This document shows, piece by piece, positions 8,214 to 16,524 of a stretch of 64,000 nt of DNA. Within the stretch, counting starts at the first letter, position 1. The number at the start of each line of letters is the position of its first letter. The stretch is taken from the NCBI GenBank assembly GCA_015061295.1, contig SUWU01000010.1:1-64000 (forward strand), in the 5' to 3' direction. The DNA is from Lentimicrobiaceae bacterium (lineage in GTDB: Bacteria; Bacteroidota; Bacteroidia; Bacteroidales; F082). A program made the position numbers and the translations under genes. The notes beneath the pieces were generated by a model that saw only the letters and a list, made by a program, of their open reading frames with translations, did no database searches and was not told the DNA's origin.

Positions 8214-9725
8214 TCACTCTTCAAACCATTCGTCCTTGAAATTGACGAGATATACTTTCTCACTAGCTCTTGTCAATGCAGTGTAGAGCCAGCGTAAGTC
8301 GCTGAGCCCTAACGTGTCTTCTTCAGGTAGATATGGCGCTTCCACGAATACGTTTCTCCATTGTCCTCCTTGTGTCTTGTGGCATGTTAATGCGTAGCCG
8401 TATTTTACCTGTAAGGCGTTGAAATATGGGTTTTCTCTCATGGCTTTTCTTCTGTCGGTGGCACGAGGGATATCTAAATAATCTTCTTCTACAGCATGGT
8501 ACAGTCTCTTATTCTCATCGTCAGTGAGGGCAGGAGCCTCGCTGTGTAAGGTCTCTAATAATATCTTCACAGATAGGGTAGGAGTGTCTTTGTAATCCAT
8601 CAGTTGTATATCCACACCAGCGAAATGAAATCCGTACATCTCCTCAATCTTATTTATCCTCGTCACTTCAATCATGTCGCCGTTGGCAAGGAAAGGAATT
8701 TGGGAGATAGGGGACGGGGAACAGGAGACGGGAGACGGGGAACTCCAATAATAATTATTCTTCACTATCATGAGTCTCTCGCCAGTTGACAGTTCGCCTT
8801 CTTCTTGTAACACGCGGCTTCTGATGGCTTGGTTGAACATATTGGCTCTCTTGTTGGAACGACATATCACCACAGCGTCGTTATTGCTCCTTTTGTCACC
8901 GAAACTCTGCCATAGCAACTCTTCAAACGACATCGGGTCTATCTTTATAATATCGTTGAAGCCGTTGATATTTAATAAAGGAAGATGACACTGACTATGA
9001 CATTGACTATGACACTGACTCTGATATTGACTTGGGGACTCGGAGACTTGGGGACTCGGAGACATTATATTACGAAGATTCGTTGCATTATGGAGTATCC
9101 CTGACTCTAAGGCTTGGCGCATGACTTCTTTCATCTCGAAAGTCGCTATTGTGAGGTTGAAGCTATTGCGTAGGATGTTGAAGTCCATGGCGGGACTAAT
9201 ATCGAGACCTACAGGCGGCAGCTGCGCAGAGTCTCCGATAAGCAGTAATTTACAGCAGCTGCCGCTGAAGACATATTCTATAAGGTCGTCTAAAAGAGAT
9301 CGTGACCAAGAGAATCCGTCGCCTTGATCTGATATCATGGAGCATTCATCAACGATGAAGACGGTGTTTTTTGCCTTGTTGTCGGCTCTTGTCATGCGAA
9401 GTTCTCCGTTGGCTACGGCTTGGAAACGATATATTCTTTTATGTAAAGTCAGGGCTGTCGTCCCCGTATATTTACTCATTACCTTAGCAGCTCTTCCTGT
9501 AGGGGCGAGCAGCTGGAATTTCATGCCAATTTGAGGTAGCGTTTTCACTAAGGTAGAGACGAGTGTTGTCTTTCCTGTTCCTGCGTAGCCTCTGAGGAGA
9601 TAGACAGGACGTTCTTTTTGCGTGAGGATAAAAGCAGATAGATGACGTAACACTTTTTTTTGTCCTTCGGTAGGTGTGAAGCCGAAGTTCTTTAACAACA
9701 TGTTGAATAAGCTATTTATATCCAT
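8214..9725 (-). CDS. RecD-like ATP-dependent DNA helicase (SF1)
   Basis: 503 residues. Motif I is GYAGTGKTT (about 45-53), motif II VDECSM (about 125), motif III GDSAQLPPVG (about 165), motif V ALTCHKTQGGQW (about 450) and motif VI WLYTALTRA (about 480), the order of superfamily 1B helicases. It lacks the N-terminal extension of true RecD2 and matches the short Bacteroidota AAA/UvrD_C_2 helicases. Two low-complexity stretches look inserted: about residues 221-248 (Ser/Pro/Gln/Cys/His repeats) and about 327-341 (SSPSPVSCSPSPIS). Both are encoded by short DNA repeats like those in nearby intergenic regions. The reading frame is intact across both. It starts 10 nt downstream of tamL and may share its transcript. 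Confidence 0.85.
   Translation of the reverse strand: MDINSLFNMLLKNFGFTPTEGQKKVLRHLSAFILTQKERPVYLLRGYAGTGKTTLVSTLVKTLPQIGMKFQLLAPTGRAAKVMSKYTGTTALTLHKRIYRFQAVANGELRMTRADNKAKNTVFIVDECSMISDQGDGFSWSRSLLDDLIEYVFSGSCCKLLLIGDSAQLPPVGLDISPAMDFNILRNSFNLTIATFEMKEVMRQALESGILHNATNLRNIMSPSPQVSESPSQYQSQCHSQCHSQCHLPLLNINGFNDIIKIDPMSFEELLWQSFGDKRSNNDAVVICRSNKRANMFNQAIRSRVLQEEGELSTGERLMIVKNNYYWSSPSPVSCSPSPISQIPFLANGDMIEVTRINKIEEMYGFHFAGVDIQLMDYKDTPTLSVKILLETLHSEAPALTDDENKRLYHAVEEDYLDIPRATDRRKAMRENPYFNALQVKYGYALTCHKTQGGQWRNVFVEAPYLPEEDTLGLSDLRWLYTALTRASEKVYLVNFKDEWFEE
8703..8745. repeat. In-frame GGGAGACGGGGAAC-type repeat inside the helicase gene
   Basis: Purine-rich direct repeats (GGGGACGGGGAACAGGAGAC, then GGAGACGGGGAAC) encode the SPSPVSCSPSP segment on the minus strand. 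Confidence 0.65.
8984..9064. repeat. In-frame short repeats inside the helicase gene
   Basis: Two adjoining arrays. One consists of TGACTATGACATTGAC-like units (three units encoding SQCH on the minus strand). The other holds two copies of ACTTGGGGACTCGGAG. The total length keeps the frame. Confidence 0.75.
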
Positions 9726-9735
9726 ATCAACAAAA

Positions 9736-12051
9736 TTAGAATGGATAACCGATACCGAAGTTTAAGATGAAATCTCTGAATTGTAACTTAGATAATCTCC
9801 ATCGTTCGCCTTCTGGGTAGGCAGGGTTGACGATAGGTGTGGCGGCATCGAGACGTATCAGAAAGAAAGAGAAGTCGAGACGTAGTCCAATGCCAGCGTC
9901 GGCGGCCAGCTGTTTATAGAAGGTGTCGAACTTAAATTGTCCCCCGATGAAAGTCTCATTCTCTCTTGTCGTCCAAATGTTGCCTATGTCGGTAAACACA
10001 GCGCCTTTGATAAATTTGTGTATAGGGAAACGGTATTCTAAGTTAAATTCTAACTGAATGTCGCCGATACGTTCTATGTTGAGGTTCTGAGGGTTGTTGA
10101 AGCTGCCAGGACCTAACTCACGGAATGCCCATCCTCTCATGCCGTTGGTGCCTCCTGCGTAGAAGCTCTTCTCAAAAGGCATGTCGTTGGAGTTGCCGTA
10201 AGGTATGCCAGCACCTATCATGAAACGTGTGGCTATCTGATTCTCTCCTATGATATATTTGAAATAACGGAAGTCTAACGAGAGACGTGCAAATTGAGCG
10301 TAGCGTATCCCGAAAATCTCGTGGTAGTTATCTATAGTCTTGACGAGAGAGGTGTTGTTTAAGAGTGAGATGAGGTTGCCACTCGACTGAATGTTAGCTT
10401 TGAAATAGAAGAAGTCCTTCAGAAATCTCACGTCTTGGTTGTTAAAGATATAGGTGTAGTCGAGACCGAAGATAAGGTGGCTCGTATATTGATCTTTGAT
10501 ACGTTGATTAGTCTCTTTCTCTAAGATCTGAGCAAATGAGGGCGTCGGTTCAACTTTGACGCTATTGAGTGTCACCGGTGTCAATATATGTTGCACCTGG
10601 TTGTTTTTCATCCAGTTGTAACCGAATGTGAGCAACGCTATCTGTCGTGTGTATATAGGACGTATCTGATAGTTGTAACCTACGGTGAGTGTAGTTCTCG
10701 GCTGACGTTCTTTGGCGAAGTCTCTGAGTTTTATTGGACTGACAAACTGAGGGAAGAAGATGCTTGCCTCAACGCCGAACTCTTTAGTGTTGAAGAGGTT
10801 GGTGTTGCCTTCGCTGTCGAGAACCGACTGTGCCTGAGTACCAGCGCGAAGGCTAATATTAAAGATCTCAGAGCCTCTGAAGATGTTCTTGTTGCGATAG
10901 GTGAAACTGCCAAGAATACCTAAGTCGCCACTGGAGTTGGTGCCTTCTAACTGTAAGCTGTAGAAATTGACTTTACTTCTGTTGAGAGTGATGTTACAGT
11001 TGAGAAGGTTGATGGAATCGTGGTCAGTAACAACAGGCTCAAAGTCTATATTGTTAAGGTTGAATATCTTTAAGTTGTTGAGCGCCTTATATGTCTGTTC
11101 AACTTTACGTAATTCATATAAATTGTTGGATTGTAATTGTATGATATTATCGAAAGTCTTGAATCGTATCTTGGGATCGCCGCGAAAGACGAAGTTGAAA
11201 GTCTGGTATCCTAATCGTTTGTTGAGGTTAAAGGTGTAGGCGACAGTATCGACCATAAATCTACCGTTGATATTACCATTAGGATAGATGTATATGTTGT
11301 TGATATAATATTGTTTATGGTTCTCAGGTTGAGCTGTGATAGGATCGGTGGCATCGTCAATGCGTATGTTTATTTTCGCAATGCGGGAGCTGTAGTTGGT
11401 ATCAACTTCCATGAAGATATAATCTTGCGTGAAGTAATAATATCCGTTGTTCTTTAGATATTCTGTGATGATGTCGCGTTCGTCATCTAAGAGGAAGGCG
11501 TTATATATATCGCCTTTTTTGACAGGTAAGACATCGGCTATCTCCATGACATAGCGATACACTGTGGTGTCTTTGATAGCATATGTTATGTCATCAATGA
11601 TATAAGGCTTTGAAGGATGTATCTCATAATATACCTTTCCAATACCTCTTTTGTTCTTTATCCTGTTGGAGACACTTGACTTGAAATAACCTATGTCGCC
11701 AAGATATTTTATGATCTTTGATACAGACTGTTCTCTCAATTCGTCGTTATAATAGACAGGTTTCTCACCCATGGTGTTGTTAATCCATTTATATAACCTC
11801 TTGTCGCGTTTGTCTTCCGTCTTGTAATATACCCATGTCGCAGGCATGAAACCTAAGATGTTGGGGTTGGCAGATTGTGACAAACACGCGCTGATGTCTG
11901 ACTTGTCAAAGTCAATGTCTTTAGAATGGATTATTATCTTGTTGCTTTTCAATATCATCTTATCTTCAGGGATGTGCTTCCTAATAGAACATGATGCCAT
12001 GGAAATCATCATGACACATATTAAAATGATATTTAAGAAACCTCTACTCAC
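9736..12051 (-). CDS. tamL: TamL-like outer-membrane assembly lipoprotein (BamA/TamA superfamily)
   Basis: 771 residues. The N-terminus MSRGFLNIILICVMMISMAS ends in a lipobox (SMASC), so the protein is lipidated, as in the Bacteroidota TamA variant TamL. Residues about 30-340 form POTRA-like alpha/beta repeats. The C-terminal half is a 16-strand-type barrel of the surface-antigen D15 family, with GGTNGMRGWAFRELGPG matching the conserved (V/M)RG(F/W) loop motif and a final aromatic-ended strand ...ILNFGIGYPF. It likely takes part in outer-membrane protein insertion or envelope homeostasis. No TamB-like gene is adjacent. A TAnnTTTG box lies 18 nt upstream. Confidence 0.88.
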   Translation of the reverse strand: MSRGFLNIILICVMMISMASCSIRKHIPEDKMILKSNKIIIHSKDIDFDKSDISACLSQSANPNILGFMPATWVYYKTEDKRDKRLYKWINNTMGEKPVYYNDELREQSVSKIIKYLGDIGYFKSSVSNRIKNKRGIGKVYYEIHPSKPYIIDDITYAIKDTTVYRYVMEIADVLPVKKGDIYNAFLLDDERDIITEYLKNNGYYYFTQDYIFMEVDTNYSSRIAKINIRIDDATDPITAQPENHKQYYINNIYIYPNGNINGRFMVDTVAYTFNLNKRLGYQTFNFVFRGDPKIRFKTFDNIIQLQSNNLYELRKVEQTYKALNNLKIFNLNNIDFEPVVTDHDSINLLNCNITLNRSKVNFYSLQLEGTNSSGDLGILGSFTYRNKNIFRGSEIFNISLRAGTQAQSVLDSEGNTNLFNTKEFGVEASIFFPQFVSPIKLRDFAKERQPRTTLTVGYNYQIRPIYTRQIALLTFGYNWMKNNQVQHILTPVTLNSVKVEPTPSFAQILEKETNQRIKDQYTSHLIFGLDYTYIFNNQDVRFLKDFFYFKANIQSSGNLISLLNNTSLVKTIDNYHEIFGIRYAQFARLSLDFRYFKYIIGENQIATRFMIGAGIPYGNSNDMPFEKSFYAGGTNGMRGWAFRELGPGSFNNPQNLNIERIGDIQLEFNLEYRFPIHKFIKGAVFTDIGNIWTTRENETFIGGQFKFDTFYKQLAADAGIGLRLDFSFFLIRLDAATPIVNPAYPEGERWRLSKLQFRDFILNFGIGYPF

Positions 12052-12068
12052 AACATAATTTTAATCTA

Positions 12069-12076
12069 CAAATATA
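12069..12076 (-). promoter_or_regulatory. -7 promoter box for tamL
   Basis: CAAATATA on the plus strand reads TATATTTG on the minus strand. Confidence 0.5.
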
Positions 12077-12149
12077 ACACTTTTTTTAATTGAAAATTCA
12101 CAGTCGGAAGTTAATAGTTAACCAATAGCACATTGTACATCGTACATTA

Positions 12150-13433
12150 TCAAACCACCTCTGCTACGGTGAAGTTGCTTCCTCCAATGAATATCATATC
12201 ATCGAGATTGGCATTGTGGCGTGCAGCTTGATAAGCTTCTGTTACCGAGCTGTATGCTTCTCCTTTCAAGCCAGCTTTAGCAGCTTTCTCCGCTAAGATG
12301 TCAACACTCAATCCTCTTGGAATGTTTGCTTTGCAGAAATAATATCTTGCATATTTTGGTAGTAGCTCCAAGATGCCATCGATGTCTTTGTCGTTGACAA
12401 CGCTGAGTACAAAATGTAAGGTGTTAAAATCTGTTTCTTCTAACTGTTGTGTTATCTCTTTGATACCTGCTACGTTATGTCCTGTGTCGGCTATGGTAAG
12501 AGGATACCTGTCAATGAGTTGCCATCGTCCCATCAAGCCTGTGTTACTGACTACATTCGACAAGCCTTCATCTATATGTCGTTGGCTGATATTGAATTTT
12601 TCTTTGATGACATCTAAGGCGCATATTATTGTGGCGAGGTTTTTCTTCTGATAGTTACCTTTTAATGGAAAGTTTAACGCTTTGATATAGATGTCTTTAT
12701 TTTTAAATATGTCATAAGTGTTGTATCCTAAGTCGGAACCTACCTTGACACATTCTATTATCTTATCAGCAAAATAAATAGGACTGTCGCTCTCTTTGGC
12801 TTTTTTGATGAAGACGTCTTTGCTTTTCTCTTGTGTCTCACCTATGACTACGGGTGTATGTCGTTTTATGATGCCAGCTTTCTCTAAGGCTATCTTGTCT
12901 TCGCTGTCACCTAAGAACTTCACATGGTCTAATGAGATGTTTGTTATGATGCTGAGTTCTGGGTTTATGACATTGGTAGAGTCTAATCTTCCGCCCATTC
13001 CGACTTCAATGATGGCGACATCAACTTTCTCTTTGCTGAAATAGTCGAATGCCATTGCTACAGTCATCTCGAAGAAGGAGAGTTCCATCTCTTCTAATTT
13101 GGTCTTATGTCTTTCTATGAAACTCACCACTTCGTTTTCTGGTATCATCTCACCGTTTATCCTGATGCGTTCTCTGAAGTCGCGTAGGTGAGGTGAGGTG
13201 TATAATGCTGTTTTATAACCAGCTTCCTGAAAGACAGATGCTAACGAGTGCGAGACGCTGCCTTTGCCGTTAGTACCTGCTATATGTATCGATTTGAAGT
13301 CGTTCTGTGGATTGTTGAGATAGCTGAGTATCTCTATGGTGTTGTTTAAGTCAGCTTTATATGCTGCAGCTCCGATGCGTTGATACATCGGTAGTTTGTT
13401 GAACATCCATTCTAAGGTCTCATTATAATTCAT
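12150..13433 (-). CDS. folC: Folylpolyglutamate synthase / dihydrofolate synthase
   Basis: 427 residues, typical for FolC. The ATP-binding loop is IHIAGTNGKGSVSH (about residues 48-61). YTSPHLRDFRERIRING and VGMGGRLDSTNVI follow, then ITNISLDHVKFLGD. It adds L-glutamate to dihydropteroate and to reduced folates in the cytoplasm. It is the last gene of the exbB-exbD-tonB-folC run, 9 nt after the TonB-like gene. The window also encodes thyA, folA and gcvT of one-carbon metabolism, though at a separate site. Confidence 0.93.
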   Translation of the reverse strand: MNYNETLEWMFNKLPMYQRIGAAAYKADLNNTIEILSYLNNPQNDFKSIHIAGTNGKGSVSHSLASVFQEAGYKTALYTSPHLRDFRERIRINGEMIPENEVVSFIERHKTKLEEMELSFFEMTVAMAFDYFSKEKVDVAIIEVGMGGRLDSTNVINPELSIITNISLDHVKFLGDSEDKIALEKAGIIKRHTPVVIGETQEKSKDVFIKKAKESDSPIYFADKIIECVKVGSDLGYNTYDIFKNKDIYIKALNFPLKGNYQKKNLATIICALDVIKEKFNISQRHIDEGLSNVVSNTGLMGRWQLIDRYPLTIADTGHNVAGIKEITQQLEETDFNTLHFVLSVVNDKDIDGILELLPKYARYYFCKANIPRGLSVDILAEKAAKAGLKGEAYSSVTEAYQAARHNANLDDMIFIGGSNFTVAEVV

Positions 13434-13442
13434 GATAAATCT

Positions 13443-14252
13443 TTATTGTCTTATGATAAATGTGTATGTTATTGTTCCTTTTTGTATGTCGGAAGCGTCT
13501 TTGTCTTCGACGAATAACGACGACATCGCGGCTTGACGAGCCGACTCTCTCATGTTGCTGTCGGTCACTGTCGTTCCTTTTCCTATCTCAGCTCTTGTGA
13601 CGCGTCCTTTTTTATCTACCCATATGTCAACGACGACTTTACCTTCTTCGGCGAACTCTCTGCTCGGCGATGCTATGCTCTTAGCGCCACGACCGCCTAA
13701 GTCATAAGCAGGACCCCCGCCACTGCCTCCATGACCATCATATCTGTCGATGTCTTTCAGGCCGTTAGGATTGCCAAGATCTCCTTCTGCGTTAGTGCTG
13801 TTCTCTGTGATAGTAGCATCGCTGTTGTTAGGAGATACCTGAAATAAAGCCCTCTTGTTGACAACAGGCAACACCTCTTCCTCCACTTCTTTCACTTCCT
13901 CAACCTCCTCAATATCCTTTACTTCTTCTGCCTCCTTTTCATCCTTTACTTCCTCTATCATAGGAACGTCTTCGTCTTCACTCAAAATATTTTCTTCATC
14001 ATGCTGACTTGTAGCCTCGTTGACTTGTTGACTTGTGGTCTCGTTGACTTGTTGACTTGTAGCCTCGTTGATTTGTTGACTTGCAACTTCATTGACCTCA
14101 GCAAACATTCCCATGTCAACTTCCACACCAGCTTCACCAGGAAGCGGTAGAGGTGTCCTGAAACATAAAACAAACAGTAATACCACTATTATAGCATGTA
14201 CCACTGCCGTAACAATGCCAGCGATGACTTTATTTTTATTGGCGTTTGTCAT
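13443..14252 (-). CDS. TonB-like energy transducer with low-complexity linker
   Basis: 269 residues. One membrane helix near the N-terminus (about 8-27, VIAGIVTAVVHAIIVVLLFV). A periplasmic linker follows with four SQQ-type repeats (about 52-80) and a Glu/Val/Lys-rich stretch (about 85-125), where Pro-Lys repeats would be usual. A Gly-rich hinge (GGSGGG) and a C-terminal TonB fold (about 195-269: VVVDIWVDKKGRVTRAEIG) complete it. It would pass proton-motive energy from ExbBD to outer-membrane transporters. The start overlaps the exbD stop by 4 nt. The SQQ repeats come from TTGACTTG-type DNA repeats also seen between genes. Confidence 0.82.
   Translation of the reverse strand: MTNANKNKVIAGIVTAVVHAIIVVLLFVLCFRTPLPLPGEAGVEVDMGMFAEVNEVASQQINEATSQQVNETTSQQVNEATSQHDEENILSEDEDVPMIEEVKDEKEAEEVKDIEEVEEVKEVEEEVLPVVNKRALFQVSPNNSDATITENSTNAEGDLGNPNGLKDIDRYDGHGGSGGGPAYDLGGRGAKSIASPSREFAEEGKVVVDIWVDKKGRVTRAEIGKGTTVTDSNMRESARQAAMSSLFVEDKDASDIQKGTITYTFIIRQ
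14003..14095. repeat. In-frame TTGACTTGT-type tandem repeat in the TonB-like gene
   Basis: Four units of the pattern GCCTCGTTGACTTGTTGACT encode NEATSQQV-like repeats on the minus strand. Confidence 0.8.
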
Positions 14253-14662
14253 TTTTTATTAGATGTCGCTAAAAGTACTTTATGTTTGTTGTCGGTCTCT
14301 TTGTTGATCTCGTTGACAGCATCGATGATGTTTACAATATATTGAACAGCGACGCTCTTGTCGGAACGTATCACCACTGTGCCTTCTGTCTCATTGCCTA
14401 AAGCATTATATATCTTCTCTTGAAGATTATCTTCAACGACAGCTTCTTCTCCAACATAATATTGATTTCTCTCATCAACATATACTGTGACAGTCTGTTT
14501 CGACATGGTCTTACTTTTGCTTGATGGCAGAAGTAATTTGATGGCATTGGGAGCCACTAATGTAGATGTTAACATAAAGAATATCAACAATAGAAACACC
14601 AAGTCCGACATTGATGATGAGTTGAAGTCAATCTTCCTCTTATTTCTCGTTCTTATTGCCAT
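14249..14662 (-). CDS. exbD: ExbD/TolR-family biopolymer transport protein
   Basis: 137 residues. A single membrane helix (about 20-42, SDLVFLLLIFFMLTSTLV) carries the conserved Asp (SMSDLVFLLLIFF) that conducts protons. A small periplasmic domain follows, with VVIRSDKSVAVQYIVNIIDAV typical of ExbD. Works with ExbB and TonB to power outer-membrane import. It overlaps the TonB-like start by 4 nt. A 58-nt gap of ATTCATTGTTCATT repeats separates it from exbB. Confidence 0.92.
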   Translation of the reverse strand: MAIRTRNKRKIDFNSSSMSDLVFLLLIFFMLTSTLVAPNAIKLLLPSSKSKTMSKQTVTVYVDERNQYYVGEEAVVEDNLQEKIYNALGNETEGTVVIRSDKSVAVQYIVNIIDAVNEINKETDNKHKVLLATSNKK

Positions 14663-14720
14663 AACTTATTTGATTTACAATGTACAATTATTCATTATTC
14701 ATTGTTCATTATTCATTGTG

Positions 14721-15407
14721 TCACGCTGGTTCATTTAAGACATCCATAAATTCTATGCTCTTGCTTTCTAATAAGTTGACGATATTGTCAATTTTAGATA
14801 CTAAGATATTATACAATATGAATGCGATGATACCGACGATGAGGCCACCTACTGTTGTTACCATAGCTTCATAGATACCAGCGGATAACAACTCGATATC
14901 AATGTTATTTCCGGCCATCGACATGTCGTAGAAGGCACGTATCATACCTGTTACAGTGCCGAGGAAACCGAGCATAGGAGCGGCTCCTGAGATCATACCG
15001 ATAAGAGCTACGCCTTTCTCCAACTTGCTGACTTCTAAATTGCCTACATTTTCTATGGCGGTCTGTATGTCGTTGAGAGGCTTGCCGATACGTGAGATGC
15101 CTTTCTCTATCATCCTTGAAATAGGATTGCCTTTTTGCTTACATAATTGTCTTGCGTCGTCGAGTCTGCCTTCTATCATATAGTTACGGATAGAGTTCAT
15201 AAATTCATCGTCTTTCTTAGAGGCTCTGTTGATGGTGATAAATCTCTCAACAAAAATGTATATTGCTATCACAGAGAGGATAGCGAGCACCAACATGATC
15301 CAACCTCCTTCTTTTGCTAATTCCCATAATGATAATTTAATCTCTTCAGCCTCTGGCGAATTGATAAGGTCGTTAGTGACCTGGATAAGAATGCTTGATA
15401 ATTTCAT
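14721..15407 (-). CDS. exbB: MotA/TolQ/ExbB proton channel family protein
   Basis: 228 residues. Three membrane segments: about 33-53 (WIMLVLAILSVIAIYIFV), 130-155 and 175-200. The conserved channel region reads LGFLGTVTGMIRAF and EAMVTTVGGLIVGIIAF. It is the inner-membrane partner of ExbD. First gene of the run exbB-exbD-tonB-folC. No clear TAnnTTTG box was found just upstream. Confidence 0.93.
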   Translation of the reverse strand: MKLSSILIQVTNDLINSPEAEEIKLSLWELAKEGGWIMLVLAILSVIAIYIFVERFITINRASKKDDEFMNSIRNYMIEGRLDDARQLCKQKGNPISRMIEKGISRIGKPLNDIQTAIENVGNLEVSKLEKGVALIGMISGAAPMLGFLGTVTGMIRAFYDMSMAGNNIDIELLSAGIYEAMVTTVGGLIVGIIAFILYNILVSKIDNIVNLLESKSIEFMDVLNEPA

Positions 15408-15463
15408 ATTTATAATATTGTTTCTTAACTTTTAACTTGTTTTTTAAAATTTTATTGTAAATA

Positions 15464-16522
15464 TCATGGCAGACATATGTTACCGCTGGAGCTGTCTGAC
15501 GATGCTCCTGTGACAGATGATAGTACATTTACCTTACCTTCCATCTTTAACACGCCAAGAAAAGCAAAGATAAGCGCTTCTTTATAGTCTATCGTCATGG
15601 TGTCGGGTATCACAATCTCATGTTTGCTCAATGTACGTATCCTCTCAATGAGATAGTTGTTTTTTGCTCCGCCTCCTGTGATGAGTATCTTGCTTTTTTC
15701 TAAATGACTTGTCGCTGAAGCTATCTGATAGGCGATGTGTTCTGTCGCCGTCGCCATGACATCTTTTATATCGAGTCCGCTATTGTCGATGATGTCGCGT
15801 TGGTTCTTTTCAAAAAACTCTCTACCTAACGACTTAGGCGCTTCTTGTGTATAGTATGGGTTCTCGTTTAACTGACTTAATAATATCTCATCGACATGAC
15901 CTTGTCGAGCAAAGTTACCATTGTTGTCGTATTCGTAACCTAATTTGTTGGCAAGATAATTCAGTAGCTGATTAGCCATGCAGATGTCGTATGCGATGCG
16001 GTGTTTTTCAATGTCATACGACACATTAGCTATGCCGCCTATGTTGAGACATATAGGGAAGTCGGCGAAGAGATATTTATCACCTATCGGTACTAATGGA
16101 GCTCCTTGTCCGCCTTTAGCGATATCTTCGCTTCTGAAGTCGTTGATAGTAGTGATGCCTGTTATCTTCGCTATCTCATTGCCGTTGCCGATCTGTAGAG
16201 TGTAATTTTCCTCTGGACGATGGAAGATAGTGTGACCATGTGAGGCTATCAATTTGGGAGCTAACTCGTACTTCTCGATAAATTTTTTTGTGACATTTCC
16301 AAGATATTTACCGTATTCAATGTCAAGTTCTTTAAGCTGAGCGGCGTCTTTATCAAATGCTGATGATAATTTCTCTTTCCATGAAGATGTATATGGAATA
16401 TTGCCAGTTTCAAGAATCTGAAAGAACCATTTTCTGTTGTCGTGGCTGAAGTTGACATAAGCGATGTCAACGCCATCGAGGGAACTGCCCGACATTAATC
16501 CTATGACCTTAAAATCTTTCAT
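15464..16522 (-). CDS. anmK: Anhydro-N-acetylmuramic acid kinase
   Basis: 352 residues. The N-terminus KVIGLMSGSSLDGVDIAY is the signature of AnmK, and GHGTIFHRP is represented by SHGHTIFHRPEENYTLQIG. NIGGIANVSY and ILITGGGAKNNYLIERI follow. Cleaves and phosphorylates 1,6-anhydro-MurNAc in cell-wall recycling. It starts 2 nt after murF, so the two cell-wall genes are surely one transcript. Confidence 0.94.
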   Translation of the reverse strand: MKDFKVIGLMSGSSLDGVDIAYVNFSHDNRKWFFQILETGNIPYTSSWKEKLSSAFDKDAAQLKELDIEYGKYLGNVTKKFIEKYELAPKLIASHGHTIFHRPEENYTLQIGNGNEIAKITGITTINDFRSEDIAKGGQGAPLVPIGDKYLFADFPICLNIGGIANVSYDIEKHRIAYDICMANQLLNYLANKLGYEYDNNGNFARQGHVDEILLSQLNENPYYTQEAPKSLGREFFEKNQRDIIDNSGLDIKDVMATATEHIAYQIASATSHLEKSKILITGGGAKNNYLIERIRTLSKHEIVIPDTMTIDYKEALIFAFLGVLKMEGKVNVLSSVTGASSDSSSGNICLP

Positions 16523-16524
16523 TG

